Shown here: positions 1 to 11,954 of the stretch, piece by piece
How positions within the stretch are numbered: the first letter of the stretch is position 1
Layout of the letters: each line of letters begins with the position of its first letter
Assembly (NCBI GenBank): GCA_036674765.1
Contig: JARVKI010000003.1
Span: 434,001-498,000, forward strand
From: Seiridium cupressi
Lineage: Eukaryota; Ascomycota; Sordariomycetes; Amphisphaeriales; Sporocadaceae
Length of the DNA: 64,000 nucleotides
Reading direction: 5' to 3'
The notes under the pieces: generated by a model
What the model was told of the DNA's origin: nothing
Seen by the model: the letters and a program-made list of their open reading frames with translations, nothing else
Databases searched by the model: none
Made by a program: the position numbers and the translations under genes

Positions 1-1081
1 TCTTTTTCGACCGTCTTTCCAATTAAACTCTGAATGGGCTTTATCAAGGATTCCAGTGTCTCACTTTGGTAGTCCACCCAGCTTGTGTTTCTTCAGGGGC
101 GGAAATTCCGTCTTTACCCCTGATGCAGCCTTCTCAGCCATCCCAGCCGTCCCGCCAAGTTGGGGTCATGCCGGTTTGGGAGCGCCACACGGCTACTCAG
201 CGGCCTATAATATTTGGGAGACAACATCGCCTCCAGATGCTCTCGAGCTTACTTACAACCTTCGTCCACAAGTGTTCAGGTCAGGGAGAACCCCCGCTCA
301 GGAGTGAGCTTGCTTGGCCGCCACCTCCTTTTACTGGGTTGCAGCAGGTCGCGCCTGAACACTTCGGCTGTTCACGATTCTTACATTGACACCAAGACAC
401 GAAGGCGAACCCTACTGTTAGGCCAAGGGAAGATGATACCATTCTATAAGACCCAGCCGTCCTACTACAAGGCGCGTCTTGGCTCCAAAACAATCTCCTG
501 GCTCCTAGTGTCGCTCGAACAGCAGTCCCGTCCCGCTTTAGCAAAATATGCCAAAGAACCCACGCCTCTTGAACGCCGCCCATGATTGACCTTGGAGCTT
601 GCCAGGCGGCCTCAAGCTCTAAATACTCTTGCAAGTACGAGCAGTTCGTATCCAGATGCAAAGCAATTACCATCGACCTCGTGCTCGTAAATCCCCTCTC
701 GCCGATTGCAGCATCTAACCGGATCAAATGCTGGTACTTGGCATGTAAACTCATAAGATATCCTTCGCTGGCCCAGTAGGAAGTCTATCCGGGTATCAAA
801 ATAAAAGTGATGCCATATCTAGGCGCTACCAGTGATGTATGGTCTAGCCCAAAAAATTTCGTATCGTCTACTTGCACTCCATCGCCTAGGTTGCGACGTA
901 TTTCCAAATGTTTCCTTCGAGGACTGATTCTGACCAGCAAGTATTTCCCAAGCTCGAACCTGTCCCGAGCAACATTTCTGCTGCTGGAAGCGTTCTAGCT
1001 TGCTTCACTTGCCGGCATGTGTGTAGTTATGTATTGGGTGTCTTATACTCGTCCATGCGCAGACCCTTCTTGCAGCGAACT
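1..1081. other. intergenic, no gene recognised
   Basis: Several overlapping ORFs exist on both strands, the longest about 157 codons on the minus strand. None shows a domain, signal peptide or consistent splice pattern. The stretch lies downstream of the cyclin gene stop codon and probably includes its 3' UTR. Confidence 0.5.
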
Positions 1082-2642
1082 CTACTCCCCGTTTGGACCG
1101 GGGCGCGTTCTCTGCGCAACGACTTCTCGGGCGTAAAACTCTACCAGCATGGTCGCATATGCCTCCAGATCTTCCACTGGAACGGCAAGACGGAAGTCAT
1201 TCAATACAAGGAATTGAAGCTCCAGATGATTGAGTTCGGCTAGGGGTAATCCGCCAACCTATTAAATTCGTTGTTAGCTCATTTCCCCCCAATGCAAGGG
1301 ACAAATCATGGATATGTTCTGATTGGCTGAGACGTACCTTTGCGTATCTCGAATTCGTGTAAAACACGTCCGAGAAGAATTTACTCGCACATGTCACACC
1401 AGCAATGATTAGTCTGTGAATGTTGAAGCTGTCCACCACGAAGTATGTCGCCGGCGTGGGTACAATGGAAGTTGGAACTGCAGACTCTTGTACTTCAGGC
1501 GGTTTGTCGTCGTCATCGGCAAGGTCCGAGTCCGTCTCATCACTATCCTCACTCTCGTCGTCTTTCATGTCCGTATCCACGGCGGTACTGGACCGAGGAA
1601 CCAGTGTAGAAGCACCCGGATGTGGCGGCCGCCCCTGGCGCCGTGCCTCTTCGGCCTGCACAACCATGTTGTTCACTCTTTCTGTCATGCGATCAAAGTA
1701 GACCAGCAGACTCAAAAACACCTCGTACGTGGTGGGGCAGTACTTGTGGATGCGGCTTAGGTAGCTGAGAATCGTAATTGCTGGTACATTCTTCCCATGG
1801 AAGGCTAGTACGGAGCTGCTCAGCGGACTCATAGTGACACCATCATTGTTGTGGTTGGCCGCAGTTTGTTGATGGGCGGCATTTCTATGTAAAGCATCAT
1901 GCTGGAGGTCGTTGGTCGTGGTGATCTTTGTCAACAAAGCCGCGACCATCTCGATTATGTCGCCGATAGGCATGCCGCTGATTTCATACTTCATGGCCTG
2001 AAGTGGCGGGTCATTCAGTATCCCAGGACCATTTCCACCATTCATCATGTCGGCGCGGGCAAGACTCTGGATATGGGCCAGGTCGCGCACCCTGATAGTA
2101 TGTCCCTGTTGCGGAGAAGAGGCATTGTATGGTGTCGCAGGTGTCGACGTAGATGCCGAGACTGGCTCGGTTTCGGGCGTAGGTTGTTGTTGAGTTGTTG
2201 ACGGTGCGGCTGTGCTCGCCGTGGGGGCACTTGTTTGCGTCTGAGATGCCATCGGATGTGATTGAGCTGTACGCTCATCCTCAGAATTGGGGTGAGCAGA
2301 AGACGGCGAAGATGACTCCGGTGGCGATGGAAAGCGCGATGCGCCCTCACCGGTTGAGTCTTTTTCCGAGTCGGCACTCGCTTCCGTGTCTGTTGCCTCC
2401 CACGGCCGTTTCGACGGCGTGGTATTGGACACGGTTGTTCGCGGGTTCGCGGGAGAGGTTGGCGACCGTATTTGGGAAGGAAGAGGCGAGTCTCTTGGTC
2501 GATTTCTTGACGATGACGCCGATCTATATGACGGGTCTCGATGATCGTGTTGAAGCCCAGGAGCTATCATGTTATGGTGGAACCGAGAGTGATCCGTAGC
2601 GAAGTCCCCGATTACGGCAGCCATAGCATCGTTTGTTGCCAC
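1082..2642 (-). CDS. PHO80: PHO80/PREG-like cyclin (PHO85-type CDK partner)
   Basis: Two exons, 1338-2642 and 1082-1258, separated by a 79-bp GTACGT...AG intron, give about 493 residues. The first half is low-complexity Ser/Pro/Thr-rich sequence. A cyclin fold of the PHO80 family follows from about residue 270, with the motifs ILSYLSRIHKYCP, VFLSLLVYFDRM and ASKFFSDVFYTN. The second exon continues the fold with LAELNHLELQFLVLNDFRL. In fungi such cyclins bind the PHO85 kinase and repress the phosphate-starvation response by acting on the PHO4/NUC-1 factor; Neurospora PREG is the closest family type I know. The length is close to that of PREG. The start chosen is the first in-frame ATG of the open frame. 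Family assignment is strong; the exact orthologue (PHO80 or another PCL-type cyclin) is inferred. Confidence 0.9.
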
Positions 2643-4365
2643 GAAGTATTAGGATAGGTCGTAATTTGGCGATGTAGCAAACGCAAAGTGCGCGTAGTGT
2701 TTGGAGATCTGTACAGTCGTGGGTGTTAGTCTACCTTTTCTTCTTCAAGCAATCAATTTGGCGGGTTGTCGGTGGATCAGGAACGAAAGTAGATGCGATG
2801 TGCGGCGACCTGGTAAGGCGCCCGACAATGTGGCCCAACAATGTTGGTAATGGTACATCAAGACAGGGTCGATTGACGCTTTGCTGTGCATCATGACACA
2901 ACGTCGCACCTCAAGCCGACAGCAAGCAGTGCGCCAATGCTCAATAGCGAACATGTGGGAGGAAGGGTGATGATGTATGCCGCCCACCGAGATGGTGATA
3001 TGCACCTGTTCAAACTTGATCGTGAAATCAACACGACTAGCAACGTAACCAGACTTGGTGATGCACGGCTAGCGAGACGAAGCCAGAGAGTTAAGATCCA
3101 CAGGTGACCGGGAGATTGAATCTACCACATCACGGAATGTACCAGTGCACCAACGTTTGACGCCCTCAGGATTGCGACGCGAATTTGGCCGGCCAACGAA
3201 GATATTGATGGGGAGGAATGCATGATGACGATGGGGCAGAGGGTGTGCGCAGGAGAGACGGACTGCTGTGGACAGAAAGTAGGTAGAGAGGGCTTACTAT
3301 TTCCAGAGATAAGAAGGGCCGCGGGGGTTTGGCCCAGTAGCAAAGACACTCGGCCAGGCGTCCAACAGATGGTTTGGTCTCGGTGGATCAGCTAAGATCA
3401 CCAAGAATGGCTTATCTCACTGGGCTTGCAACAAGTAATGCGGTGTCGCGTTTGGCGTGGGAGACGTCTTTCGTAGGTTAGAAGCAGGGCGGCGGGAGAT
3501 GATGCCAGAAATGCTCAATCAGTTGGAGGGGAAAGTCGAGCTTGGGGTGTTGTTGGTTTGAGAGTCTGGGCTTTGGTTCGATGGAGACCCCGATATTTCT
3601 TGGTGGCGGCAGCGGCGAGGACCTGAATCAAGATACGTCAGGCAATTATGCGCCAGAGTGGGTATGACAATAACACGGCGCTCTGCATCAATTCGTCGGA
3701 CGATAAAGGGCGCTCCCGTTTGTTTTCGCGATAAAGAAATAGAGGAAGAACGGATGGTATTAAAATAGATAAAACGGCGCGAAGGGTCCAAGTTAGGAGC
3801 AAGTAGAAGAAAGAACAGATCGAAAATGGGATCTGGTCTCCAGAGGTCAACGAGTTGTCGGCCGTCGGATCCAGGCGCGGTAAATATTGCAACAGGCTGC
3901 GCGGTGAACTACCAGGAATCCCTTAGATTATGGGAATGTCCTCGCAACACCAAGGGCAAAGGAAGAAAAGGAATTATCAATGGCGGACGAGAAAGAGATT
4001 CTCCTCTGCTTTCCAGCACGTGTTTTCATTGCCATTGCATGGGGACGACACTCTGCAGGTGCATGAGAAAGGGGTTATCCTAGGAGTTGGGCCGGATTGA
4101 GGCTGTGCAAATAGTAGCCGGCTCCAGTGTCGATTAACATGTAGATAGATACCCAAGGTAGTACAAACCTGTTGATAGCAGGCCAAAGCGATCGAGTCCA
4201 TCATCTAACTAGAATGCTATTTCCAAAACCACATGCATACATACTTTGTCAAGTGCTGCTTTCTGGTCACTTCCGTACACATGAATGAAGCGGTGCGCCT
4301 GGCGTTTAGTCTATTCCCACATGTACAGTTCTCAGGCGACCGGCGCCCACGCCGGAGGGTCCCGT

Positions 4366-4545
4366 CACGGTTTGATGATGGCGAAGATCAGGCTACCAAA
4401 GAAGAAGGCCGCCGTAGTGGCTTGAATGGCGTGCGATCGCTCGTTCATTGGGCATGGCAAACGGATATCCGAGTTCAGCCTCTCTTATCAGGAAATGGGG
4501 GTCATTATCAGTTGGTTCTTCCAGAATCCTTTCCCACACTCGACG
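4366..4545 (-). other. possible 3' exon of an unrecognised gene
   Basis: Read on the minus strand, one frame upstream of a TGA near 4366 looks protein-like. It contains VWERILEEPTDNDPHFL, then GYPFAMPNERSHAIQ, then a hydrophobic tail AAFFFGSLIFAIIKP followed by the stop. This composition suits the C-terminus of a membrane-associated or tail-anchored protein. I could not find a convincing upstream exon: the same frame meets a stop just beyond a possible CAG acceptor. No family is recognised, and it may be a gene remnant or chance. Confidence 0.25.
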
Positions 4546-5308
4546 CACGAAGCAGACACCGCATTGTCCGTCCTGTATCTATCGTGAGACCGGTCCGTAC
4601 GATGGAATGGTCAGCGGGTAATCTGCGACCGGCGCGCCTGGCTAGCATTAGCTCCACCGTGTGATGGTGGGTGTTCGTGATTCGACTCAGGGTCTGAGTC
4701 CGGTTCGGTCGGTCCCTCGAGGTCGTGCAAGCATTGATTATCCCTGTTCGTATGACTCTAGAAATGGAATTTGCTGGTGTTGGCCTAACCAGAACGCTGC
4801 TTGCGGGCTGCGGAACAGCCGCGACGGGCTTGCTTACCGACGCCGAATGCAGCAGTACCTGGCAATCCTGATCTTACCCACTCCGTTTCCCACCTGGCGC
4901 ACATGGGCTCATGGATTCGCGCCCGCCAGCCGCCTGCAAGTACCGGTGTGCCGGTGGACTGCACTGCATCCCACGCGGGACGCCCTGTCCGCTAGGCGGT
5001 GCCCCCAAGCATCCAGGCCTCTGGAAATGGGGGGCTTTGGGGGGCCTGGATCTGGCCAGTGCGTCGCCCAACGGGCAGCCGAATACTCCAATCTGGGCGC
5101 GGGAGACTGGCACGAGGGGCTCCCCTAGGTCTGATAGCGTCATTGTGAAGAGGGATACTGATACTGGAACTGCCCGTAAGGCTGCTCAAGCTCTACATGG
5201 TGTATCCTCGTTTCAGGAATACTGCAAAGCAAGTGCAGCTCATGGCAACATCCATGATGCAGAACGCGTGAGCTCACCGCTAAATCTCCTTTGTAAGAGA
5301 TAGAGGGA

Positions 5309-5335
5309 CTATCGAGCCGGAAAGCCCCTCGATAG
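5309..5335. repeat. 8-bp perfect hairpin
   Basis: CTATCGAG and CTCGATAG flank an 11-nt spacer. There is no coding context and the role is unknown. It may be a fortuitous inverted repeat. Confidence 0.4.
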
Positions 5336-6049
5336 GGCTAGGACTTGTCAGCTCCTGAATCCGGCCGCAGGACCCATCACTATGCTTCCGCCTCGAGATC
5401 TCGATTCGGCATAGCAGAGAGTAGAGCGTTGCTGATAGACTCGATTATGGTATCAGCCATTACAACACTAAGAGGATGCTGCTTGGATCATGCATAACTA
5501 TGCCGGTTCAAACCGACTCCAGGGTCCACATGCTGTAATAGCTGAACATCATAGCTGAATCTAGCTGCTGTAGTCGAATACAAAAGAGGTGAAATTCTGC
5601 ACGCTATACAGGCACAAAGCTCATACGTTACCCAACCGCCAGACAACAATTGTAGTATATACCGCGCAACTAGCTATAGCCCAGTCTCAGCGCGTAGGAA
5701 CAGAGACGGCGCAGGTCATAGCGAGAGCGTTGAATCTTCCGAAGACTCGGTGTCATAATAGGAGTTATATTGCAGCCGAACAGGTAGGAATCGTCCGATT
5801 GTCGCGCCGTGATTTGCTACAGTATATTCACCGCCAAATCGTTGATTCACGCCAAGATTATGTGGACAAATGATATGCTGTCACGGATTCACAATATACG
5901 CACCAGCAGTAAGATTTTAATCTTTCCTGATCTATGGTCCCTGACGCTGCGGTGTCATTCGCCATTCGCAGCTGTCACATTTCGCCTCTTAGATGGCCGG
6001 TAGTGTACAAAGTTGACCCCCTTCTCGTCGCCAGTGGAGTCCGCATGGC

Positions 6050-7098
6050 TTAGTGCTTGACACGGTATTGCTCGTCAGGCAAGTAGAGATGTCTGTCGGC
6101 ACCCGCCTTCGTCAAAACAACCATACGAATGACACCTCCTGAGCTACCATCCCACTTGATGGCCTCCTGGAGAGCACCCTTCACAAAGTTGACGGCGTCT
6201 TCTTCGCCCATCCCCTCCCTCCAGTGATTGTCGCAGTAACCGTAGATGTATGTCGAGCCTGACCCGCCGATCGCATAAGCCTGCTTGTGCAGTGAACCAC
6301 CCAAGGGGATGGAGTAGACTTGGCCGCCGTGTCGCTCGTCCCAACCGGCGATGATGAGTCCAGCGCTAGAAAAGAAACAGAAATGTCAGCATTTATCCAT
6401 CTACGCCTTAATGATTCTCCCCATATCTAAGAAGCCGGCACCAATCTTCTGCAATAAAAAAAAGCCCCACGTACCTCAGCTGGTCCTTGTTGGAATAGCA
6501 GATCTCTTGGAAGATGGCAGCGGCGGTTTGTGTCGTCGGGGGCTTGCCATTACGCATGTGGAAGAGTCCCAACTGGTATTGCACGATGTCGGCAACGGCT
6601 TGTGTGTCGGCTGCGGAGCCAGACCGGCAACACCAAATCGTATCAGCGACTTGTGTGAGTTTGTCTGTTACTCGGTTTGCAATGTAGGAGCCAGTCGTGG
6701 TTCTCGAATCGGCACCTGCGATAGATTGGTCAGTACTATGTCCCCCACCTCCAGCGGATGGCCGAATGCGAAGACCTACCCAAGATTACGCCGTCCTTGA
6801 ATGTAACTGCCATACTGTTGTTGCTCAGGTCAATTTGAATCACCAAGGGAAAGACCTAAATTGTGGCGCAACACTCACATGGAGGTACCAAGGCTATAGC
6901 AGACAGTCAGCATATCTCGGGTACGTTTGATACGCCAAACTCACTTGACCTCGCCCTTCTTTAATCTGTCCATGTCGACATGAATGCCGTCTATAGTTGC
7001 AATGCATCAGCCTCTGAACTTGCGGAAGCGCCGTCTATGCCACCCGGGGCCAAGCTGCTCGTACCTTCGTTCAGAACGCCCTTGTTACCGAACTCCAT
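6050..7098 (-). CDS. PRE3: 20S proteasome catalytic subunit beta-1 (PRE3/PSMB6)
   Basis: Six exons on the minus strand: 7065-7098, 6945-6990, 6879-6893, 6780-6814, 6475-6715 and 6050-6365. They join in frame to about 228 residues, against 215 in yeast Pre3. All introns are GT-AG and 51-109 bp. The propeptide reads [14 protein letters not shown] and is cut before the catalytic Thr in LGTSIMAV (Thr about residue 30). Further beta-1 hallmarks are [51 protein letters not shown] and [14 protein letters not shown]. The mature subunit gives the caspase-like activity of the proteasome core. Exon 3 is only 15 nt and encodes the cleavage site and catalytic Thr. The gene appears fully intact. Confidence 0.95.
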
Positions 7099-7900
7099 CT
7101 TGATGGTTGATTGCCTGTCTGCTTGCTTGCACTTGTGCGTATATTGATCAGAGAGGGATTTTTCGTGGACTCTGGACGGAGGAATCTGGGGTGGATTGTG
7201 GTGGGTGATCGTAACGGAATTCGTAATGGTGAATGAAGCATCTATGTAATGGAAGCTCTCAGTGAGCTCAGGCAGCTCAGCACGCGTTGGCTCTCTATGC
7301 ATCATCCGCGGAATGGCCCGTGCGTCACAACGTAATGGCAAGGCTGGAGCCTCGATTTTGATGCTTAAGAAATGCACATTGGCTACTTTACTTGACAATG
7401 TTGTTATAATCGCTTTTCAGTCAAGTCTTGGTGAATCCATCTCTCTCCTTGCGAGCACCTTCCGGTGCGAGGTAACAAGAGTATAATTCGACACCGTTGC
7501 ATCTTGGCTTACAACAGAATCTGCTGCTTGTGAACTGCATTGCAAAGAGAAACTCTTGGTTCGTCACTCTACGGCCTGTTTGGTTTTTAGCTCATTCCTA
7601 GCGAGTCACAAATATACATCGGCTGATGGAAGCAGAGCCATCTGAAGGAGTGAGGTAAGCTATGCAAGATTCTAGAGTAGCCATAGGTAGTTTATTACAA
7701 GGGTGTCAACAATGGATTATACAAGACGCAATCCGGTTCTATAAACGGCCATTCTTCAAGCTCATCCTCAATGTTACAGCGAAAATCAAACTCCCAAAAC
7801 GCCGTGCGCCATGCTCTCTGGGTATCAAGGGCTAAATTACGAGGAGAGCCTGCTCTTCGTCAGCAATCACGACAGCATATTACTAGATGCTTGAGAAACC
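7099..7900. other. intergenic: PRE3 promoter and ERV2 3' flank
   Basis: There is no additional gene. The first part upstream of the PRE3 ATG is the likely promoter; I did not find a clear PACE-like GGTGGCAAA box. The remainder lies downstream of the ERV2 stop. Confidence 0.5.
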
Positions 7901-8647
7901 TTACCCTTCCTTCTTCAGCTCTCCAGTTGACGCTCCGGAACCGCTCTCTGTCTTCTTCTTATCTTCATCACCGCAGCCGCAATCGTAGAAATCGCCAATC
8001 TTGGCACAGTCAAAGATGGGGTGCTCCAGGCGCTCGTTAACCTGATTATGCACAAAGCATGCCCACCCCGCAGCCGCGTTACGCGAGCTCACCTGCGGAG
8101 GATACTTCTTCAATAGCTGTTGGAAATGTCTTGCGCAGTCACCACACGGGTATAGTCGTGCGAAGAGTTGAATGTACGTCTTCAGGGCCAGCTGATCGTC
8201 TTCCGTAGGCTTGTCGGGGAAGCGTGCCATCATGGTGTGGAGAACTTTCCAAGCAGCACGACCGAGTTCAGCCCTGTGAGAAGTGATGGTTAGTAGACTT
8301 GTCAGAGCTATCGGGGCAGAAGTTTCGGCGCTCAAGTGCGATGGGACGTACTTGATGGTCGCATTCTCGAGCTTCGGGGCAATGGCGTCTCCTGTAAGCA
8401 GACCGCTGGTGATCTCGAGACCGGCGAGCTTGGATTCCGTTGTTCCTTCCAATACCGGCTCTACGGGCTCCAACGGTTTGGTCGGGGGAGCTTGCGCTTC
8501 ACTGGGTGCATTTCCGCTGTAGCTGCCCACTGGCGTGTTGAAAACTTGGGGGGCCCTGTTCGTCGTACCACCAAAGGACATGAGAAAAGAGAGACCTAGG
8601 AATGTCGCAACCGCCAGTATGACGATGACCGACAGGTGCCGCGCCAT
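7901..8647 (-). CDS. ERV2: FAD-linked sulfhydryl oxidase, ERV2-like (ER)
   Basis: Two exons, 8352-8647 and 7901-8273, with a 78-bp GTACGT...CAG intron that is a multiple of three and would otherwise be read through. They give about 222 residues. The chosen start (MARHLSVIVILAV) begins a hydrophobic signal anchor at about residues 5-27; the longer upstream frame is leader sequence. After a linker comes the ERV/ALR domain: AELGRAAWKVLHTMMARFP, the redox pair YPCGDCA (Cys about 142 and 145) and the FAD-binding helix VHNQVNERL. The tail has a CGCG cysteine cluster resembling the Erv2 shuttle pair. Erv2 proteins oxidise PDI and substrates in the ER lumen using oxygen. The membrane anchor favours ERV2 over mitochondrial ERV1. 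Confidence 0.92.
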   Translation of the reverse strand: MARHLSVIVILAVATFLGLSFLMSFGGTTNRAPQVFNTPVGSYSGNAPSEAQAPPTKPLEPVEPVLEGTTESKLAGLEITSGLLTGDAIAPKLENATIKYVPSHLSAETSAPIALTSLLTITSHRAELGRAAWKVLHTMMARFPDKPTEDDQLALKTYIQLFARLYPCGDCARHFQQLLKKYPPQVSSRNAAAGWACFVHNQVNERLEHPIFDCAKIGDFYDCGCGDEDKKKTESGSGASTGELKKEG

Positions 8648-9354
8648 GGTTGTGGAAAGCGAGTTGGCAGGTCTTGGATCGGAACCAAGTTGGGTGGCAC
8701 GAAATGTAAGTGTCGCAAAGGGCGAGCAAGCGAGCAGGATTCTCCAAAAAAAGTCTGTAACTAGTAACGAGCGGCAGATGCAGATGTTGAAGGGAGAAAG
8801 AAATATGAAGGAGTGAAATTCTAAGCTGCGGATATCATTGCTAGGGAAGCAAGGGGTATTGTTTGAAGTAGAGTTGGCTTTCAGGAGTTGCAGATGTTCC
8901 ACGATGCAGGATCTGGCTACATTTGACTGCTTTGACCGGGACCATGCGATGGTGGTCAGACTCCGTGGGGCGCGGATCTGCCTAATGCAGTCTGTCTGCT
9001 GCCGCCGCTACTTATAAGCAGCAAGTAAGGCCTGCGGATTTCCAACGCTCATTCAGCAGCAAAATGAAGGCACTATCAATTCACTGTGCCATGTCCAACT
9101 AATAAGGCCGTGGACATTCAAGTCAGTCTGTTGTTTCTCTGCCAAGCCCCCTTTTCCAAGTACTGAAAGGTGGCAGCCAGTCCAGTTTCCGATTGTGCGG
9201 CATCAACCCCGCCAAATACAAGTAGGTATTCTCTTAACGTTCAATCCTCGTGCACGGCCTGATACAAACTTGCCGCCCCTCAACCTTACACTGAGTGGCC
9301 CGTCGAAAGCCGCCTCCAAATACCTACCTAACCTGGAAGCATTTATGAGCACTG
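8648..9354. other. intergenic: ERV2 promoter and SDR 3' flank
   Basis: No gene is seen. The frame open upstream of the ERV2 start lacks conserved features and is taken as 5' UTR/promoter. Confidence 0.5.
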
Positions 9355-10264
9355 TTATTTATCGCTTACCCAGCCGCCATCGACCACGTAGCTACTGCCC
9401 GTGATGGCGCTCGAATCATCAGCCGCTAAAAACAACATCTATAACAGATAGCGGGTCAGTCACCACTCTTACACGTAGTTGCTGTAAGGTCTGAACTTGG
9501 TCTCGGGAGCCATAGGCTGTTACGACACAGATTAAGGAGTCAGAAACAAAGTTACTCACGAGCCTCGCCACATCTACCGGCAGAACGCGTCTCTTCAAGC
9601 TTTGAGCCGCCATGGTCTTCGCTTCATACTCTTCCGTTAGAACCTCCCTTACTTGCCTCTCGGTGGCAATAGATCCAGGCATGATGCTATTGACACGGAT
9701 CCCGTCCTTGCCAAACTCCTTGCTATGGACTCTAGTCATGCCGACAATTCCTGCCTTGACGGTTGCGTAGACTGGTGCCGACGTCTCGGGGATGCGCCAA
9801 ATGATTGATCCCAGATTGATGATGCTACCCGAGCCCTGCTTCTGCATCGCTGGTACAATGTACTGCGTTAGGAAGAACTGATGTCGCAGATTGACATTCA
9901 CATCGGCATCGAAAGACTCGGGCGTGACTCCAGCAGTCGGAACTCGTGACTTTGGGCCCGCGGCGCCAGCGTTGTTGATGAGTATATCAACTGTTCCATG
10001 CTCCGCCAGCGCCTCTTCCGCACATTTCTTTAAAGCCTCTAGGTCTGTCACATCGCAGTACGCGAATTTCGGCTGTGTTGCCCCCGGAATTTCCTTGATC
10101 TTATCGACCAGCTTCTGTGATAAGGACTCCGCATAATCCAGAAATACAACATTGGAGCCTTGCCGGCAGAAGAGCTCAACTGCCGCTGCACCGATGCCCT
10201 CTGCTCCGCCTGTTATCAAGACAGTTTTGCCGCGGAGGCTTGGGTAAGATGCAAACTCGGTCAT
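9355..10264 (-). CDS. short-chain dehydrogenase/reductase (classical SDR)
   Basis: Two exons, 9560-10264 and 9355-9438, joined across a GTGAGT...TATAG intron, give 262 residues, the normal length for a classical SDR. It has the cofactor motif TGGAEGIG near the N-terminus, the structural NNAG motif, the active-site Tyr and Lys in YATVK with an upstream Ser (NLGSI), and NSIMPGSIATE after the catalytic helix. Exon 2 supplies the usual SDR ending MLFLAADDSSAITGSSYVVD followed by GGW. The acidic FLDY after beta-2 suggests NAD preference. The substrate cannot be told. It lies beside the NRPS relic but looks intact, so a biosynthetic link is only inference. The start was chosen at MTEFASYP because the upstream extension does not fit the fold. 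Confidence 0.9.
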
Positions 10265-11954
10265 GTCTGCGATTGGTTGAATATGTTGTTGAATCTGGTA
10301 TTGAAATGATGGCTCACTGTAGAGCAAAAAGATTGCGAAATTGCTAGCCCTGGTTATGATATCAAGGTCTATAATGAAGAAGTAAACTGTGGTGTTGGGA
10401 TCGAGCCGGCTCGTCAAGTACTGAGACCGTTGTACTCCGCACGAAAAGTCACGTTACTACCATGCGACGAGTGAGCAGGCTCGTCCAACGAAGATTGCAT
10501 CTCTCCAGATATGATATCAGCAACCCATGACCGTTGCCGTTCACTGTCTATCGCAGACAACATTGGCCCTTAAGACGAATATGTACAGCAAATAGAAACG
10601 AAATGGCCACAGACAGAGTATTGTAAGACTTCTCTGATAGTTCTAGATTGTCTGAAAGCCGGTCAGGTTTGAATTTAGATCAGTCTCCAAAAGAAAGAAG
10701 GGAAAAGAAACGAGTTCGGCAGGAATTTCCGAACTCAAGTTTTGAAGCTAATATGTTTTCTGCCTATTGGTGCTCAAGAGGTTTCCTGACGTACACACAT
10801 CGTAGTGGCGCGAAAGCAGTACAACGCTCCGGCCTCATAGTTCGTCCTTACAATTTTGCTTAGTGATTTATTAGGTGATAAAAATTAGATCATCAAAAAG
10901 TAGGAGAGATGCGACAAAGTAACTAAAAAGAAAACAAGTCGGAAAACAAAATAGGGGGTTCCATCAGGTGTTACATCAAAAGAGTAGGTCAAAGAGGGTA
11001 CGGAAGAATACCGAAATTGACTTTCTAAATGCTTGATTTATCAAATCGGTGCAGGCATTTAGAACTAATTTATCAATATGAGCTTCTGTCAGGGCTGCAG
11101 TAGTTAACACTGCAAGACTGACACCACGAAGGCCGGTGTCGATGTCGATCTAAACTTCCGGCCTCTCTCATTTGTGGCTATTTGGCCTATGGACTAGCAC
11201 TATGGCAATGATATCTTCTTCTTGAAGATATCGCCAAGTGCTTGAGATCAAGGCCTTGAATTTGGGTGAGATTATATTTTACCAACAGCCCGGCTCCGTA
11301 AGCTGATGCGTGTGACTTTCGGCCATGTCAAGATCTGGCCCTGGAGCTATGCCACCTTGAATCATGAGATCATCCTATTTTGTGAGAGCCGTTCCTAGAT
11401 GAGTTGGTACTCGTACCTGATATCATGGCATGGGAGTAAATGGTCATATCCACCCTCGGTGCTGCCGTCAAGGCAACTCGTAGTGAGAATTGAATCAAAG
11501 TACTCAGCCTTACTACCTTGCCATAGGCTGGGGATTAGAATTGCTCTTCTAGGACGAACGACCCAGACATTCGGGAGTAATCTCCCAAGGCAACAAATAA
11601 GTATTTCAGACAAAATGGGAGTCTATAGAAGCTATATACTAGGTTCAAGTTTGTCAAATCAATCTTCATCACACCCTTGAGGCTCCTGAAACAGGTGTAT
11701 AACTCGTAGGCGAATATAGTCGAGCTTTCTCGAAATTTTAAAGGCGAAACGATATGATGCTTGACTTCCCCCGGCTATTGTTGCTTTCTCCCGCCTAGCA
11801 CAAATCTCAATTCCGTGATTGGGAACGTCGTGCTTGGGGAAAAAGCGTAGGTCACTTAAGCTGCGTACTATATAGATGGACAAGCCTAGAACCACATGCA
11901 CGATTTTTGTATTCATGCGAACTGATTGCATTCCGATGTACCACTCGAAGGTAT
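10265..11954. other. AT-rich intergenic region
   Basis: No gene is recognised. This flank of the NRPS relic is AT-rich and dense in stop codons, as expected of mutated DNA, but I have no homology for it. Two inverted repeats occur: a 9-bp one at 11210-11232, and a shorter GACACC/GGTGTC pair near 11120-11140. Confidence 0.4.
11210..11232. repeat. 9-bp perfect hairpin in AT-rich flank
   Basis: GATATCTTC and GAAGATATC are separated by TTCTT. No coding sequence is around it. It could be a remnant of a transposable-element end or chance. Confidence 0.45.

Larger units (their letters stand above)
2643..6049. other. long intergenic region, mostly unassigned
   Basis: About 3.4 kb lie between the cyclin start and the PRE3 stop. 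The part next to the cyclin should hold its promoter. Overlapping ORFs occur in both directions at 4.2-5.3 kb but mostly look like chance open frames. One protein-like stretch on the minus strand (4366-4545) and one hairpin (5309-5335) are listed separately. Confidence 0.4.

Noticed and set aside
281..754. 157-codon minus-strand ORF
   Set aside because: No domain, signal or codon pattern; overlapping plus-strand ORFs of similar length suggest chance openness.
4661..5303. Overlapping plus-strand ORFs of 130-155 codons
   Set aside because: Pro/Arg/Cys-rich in several frames at once, no recognisable family, no splice structure; typical of GC-richer non-coding DNA.
8648..8902. N-terminal extension of ERV2 to the upstream Met
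   Set aside because: The extra 85 residues lack conservation features and would bury the signal anchor; the internal Met gives the typical ERV2 layout.
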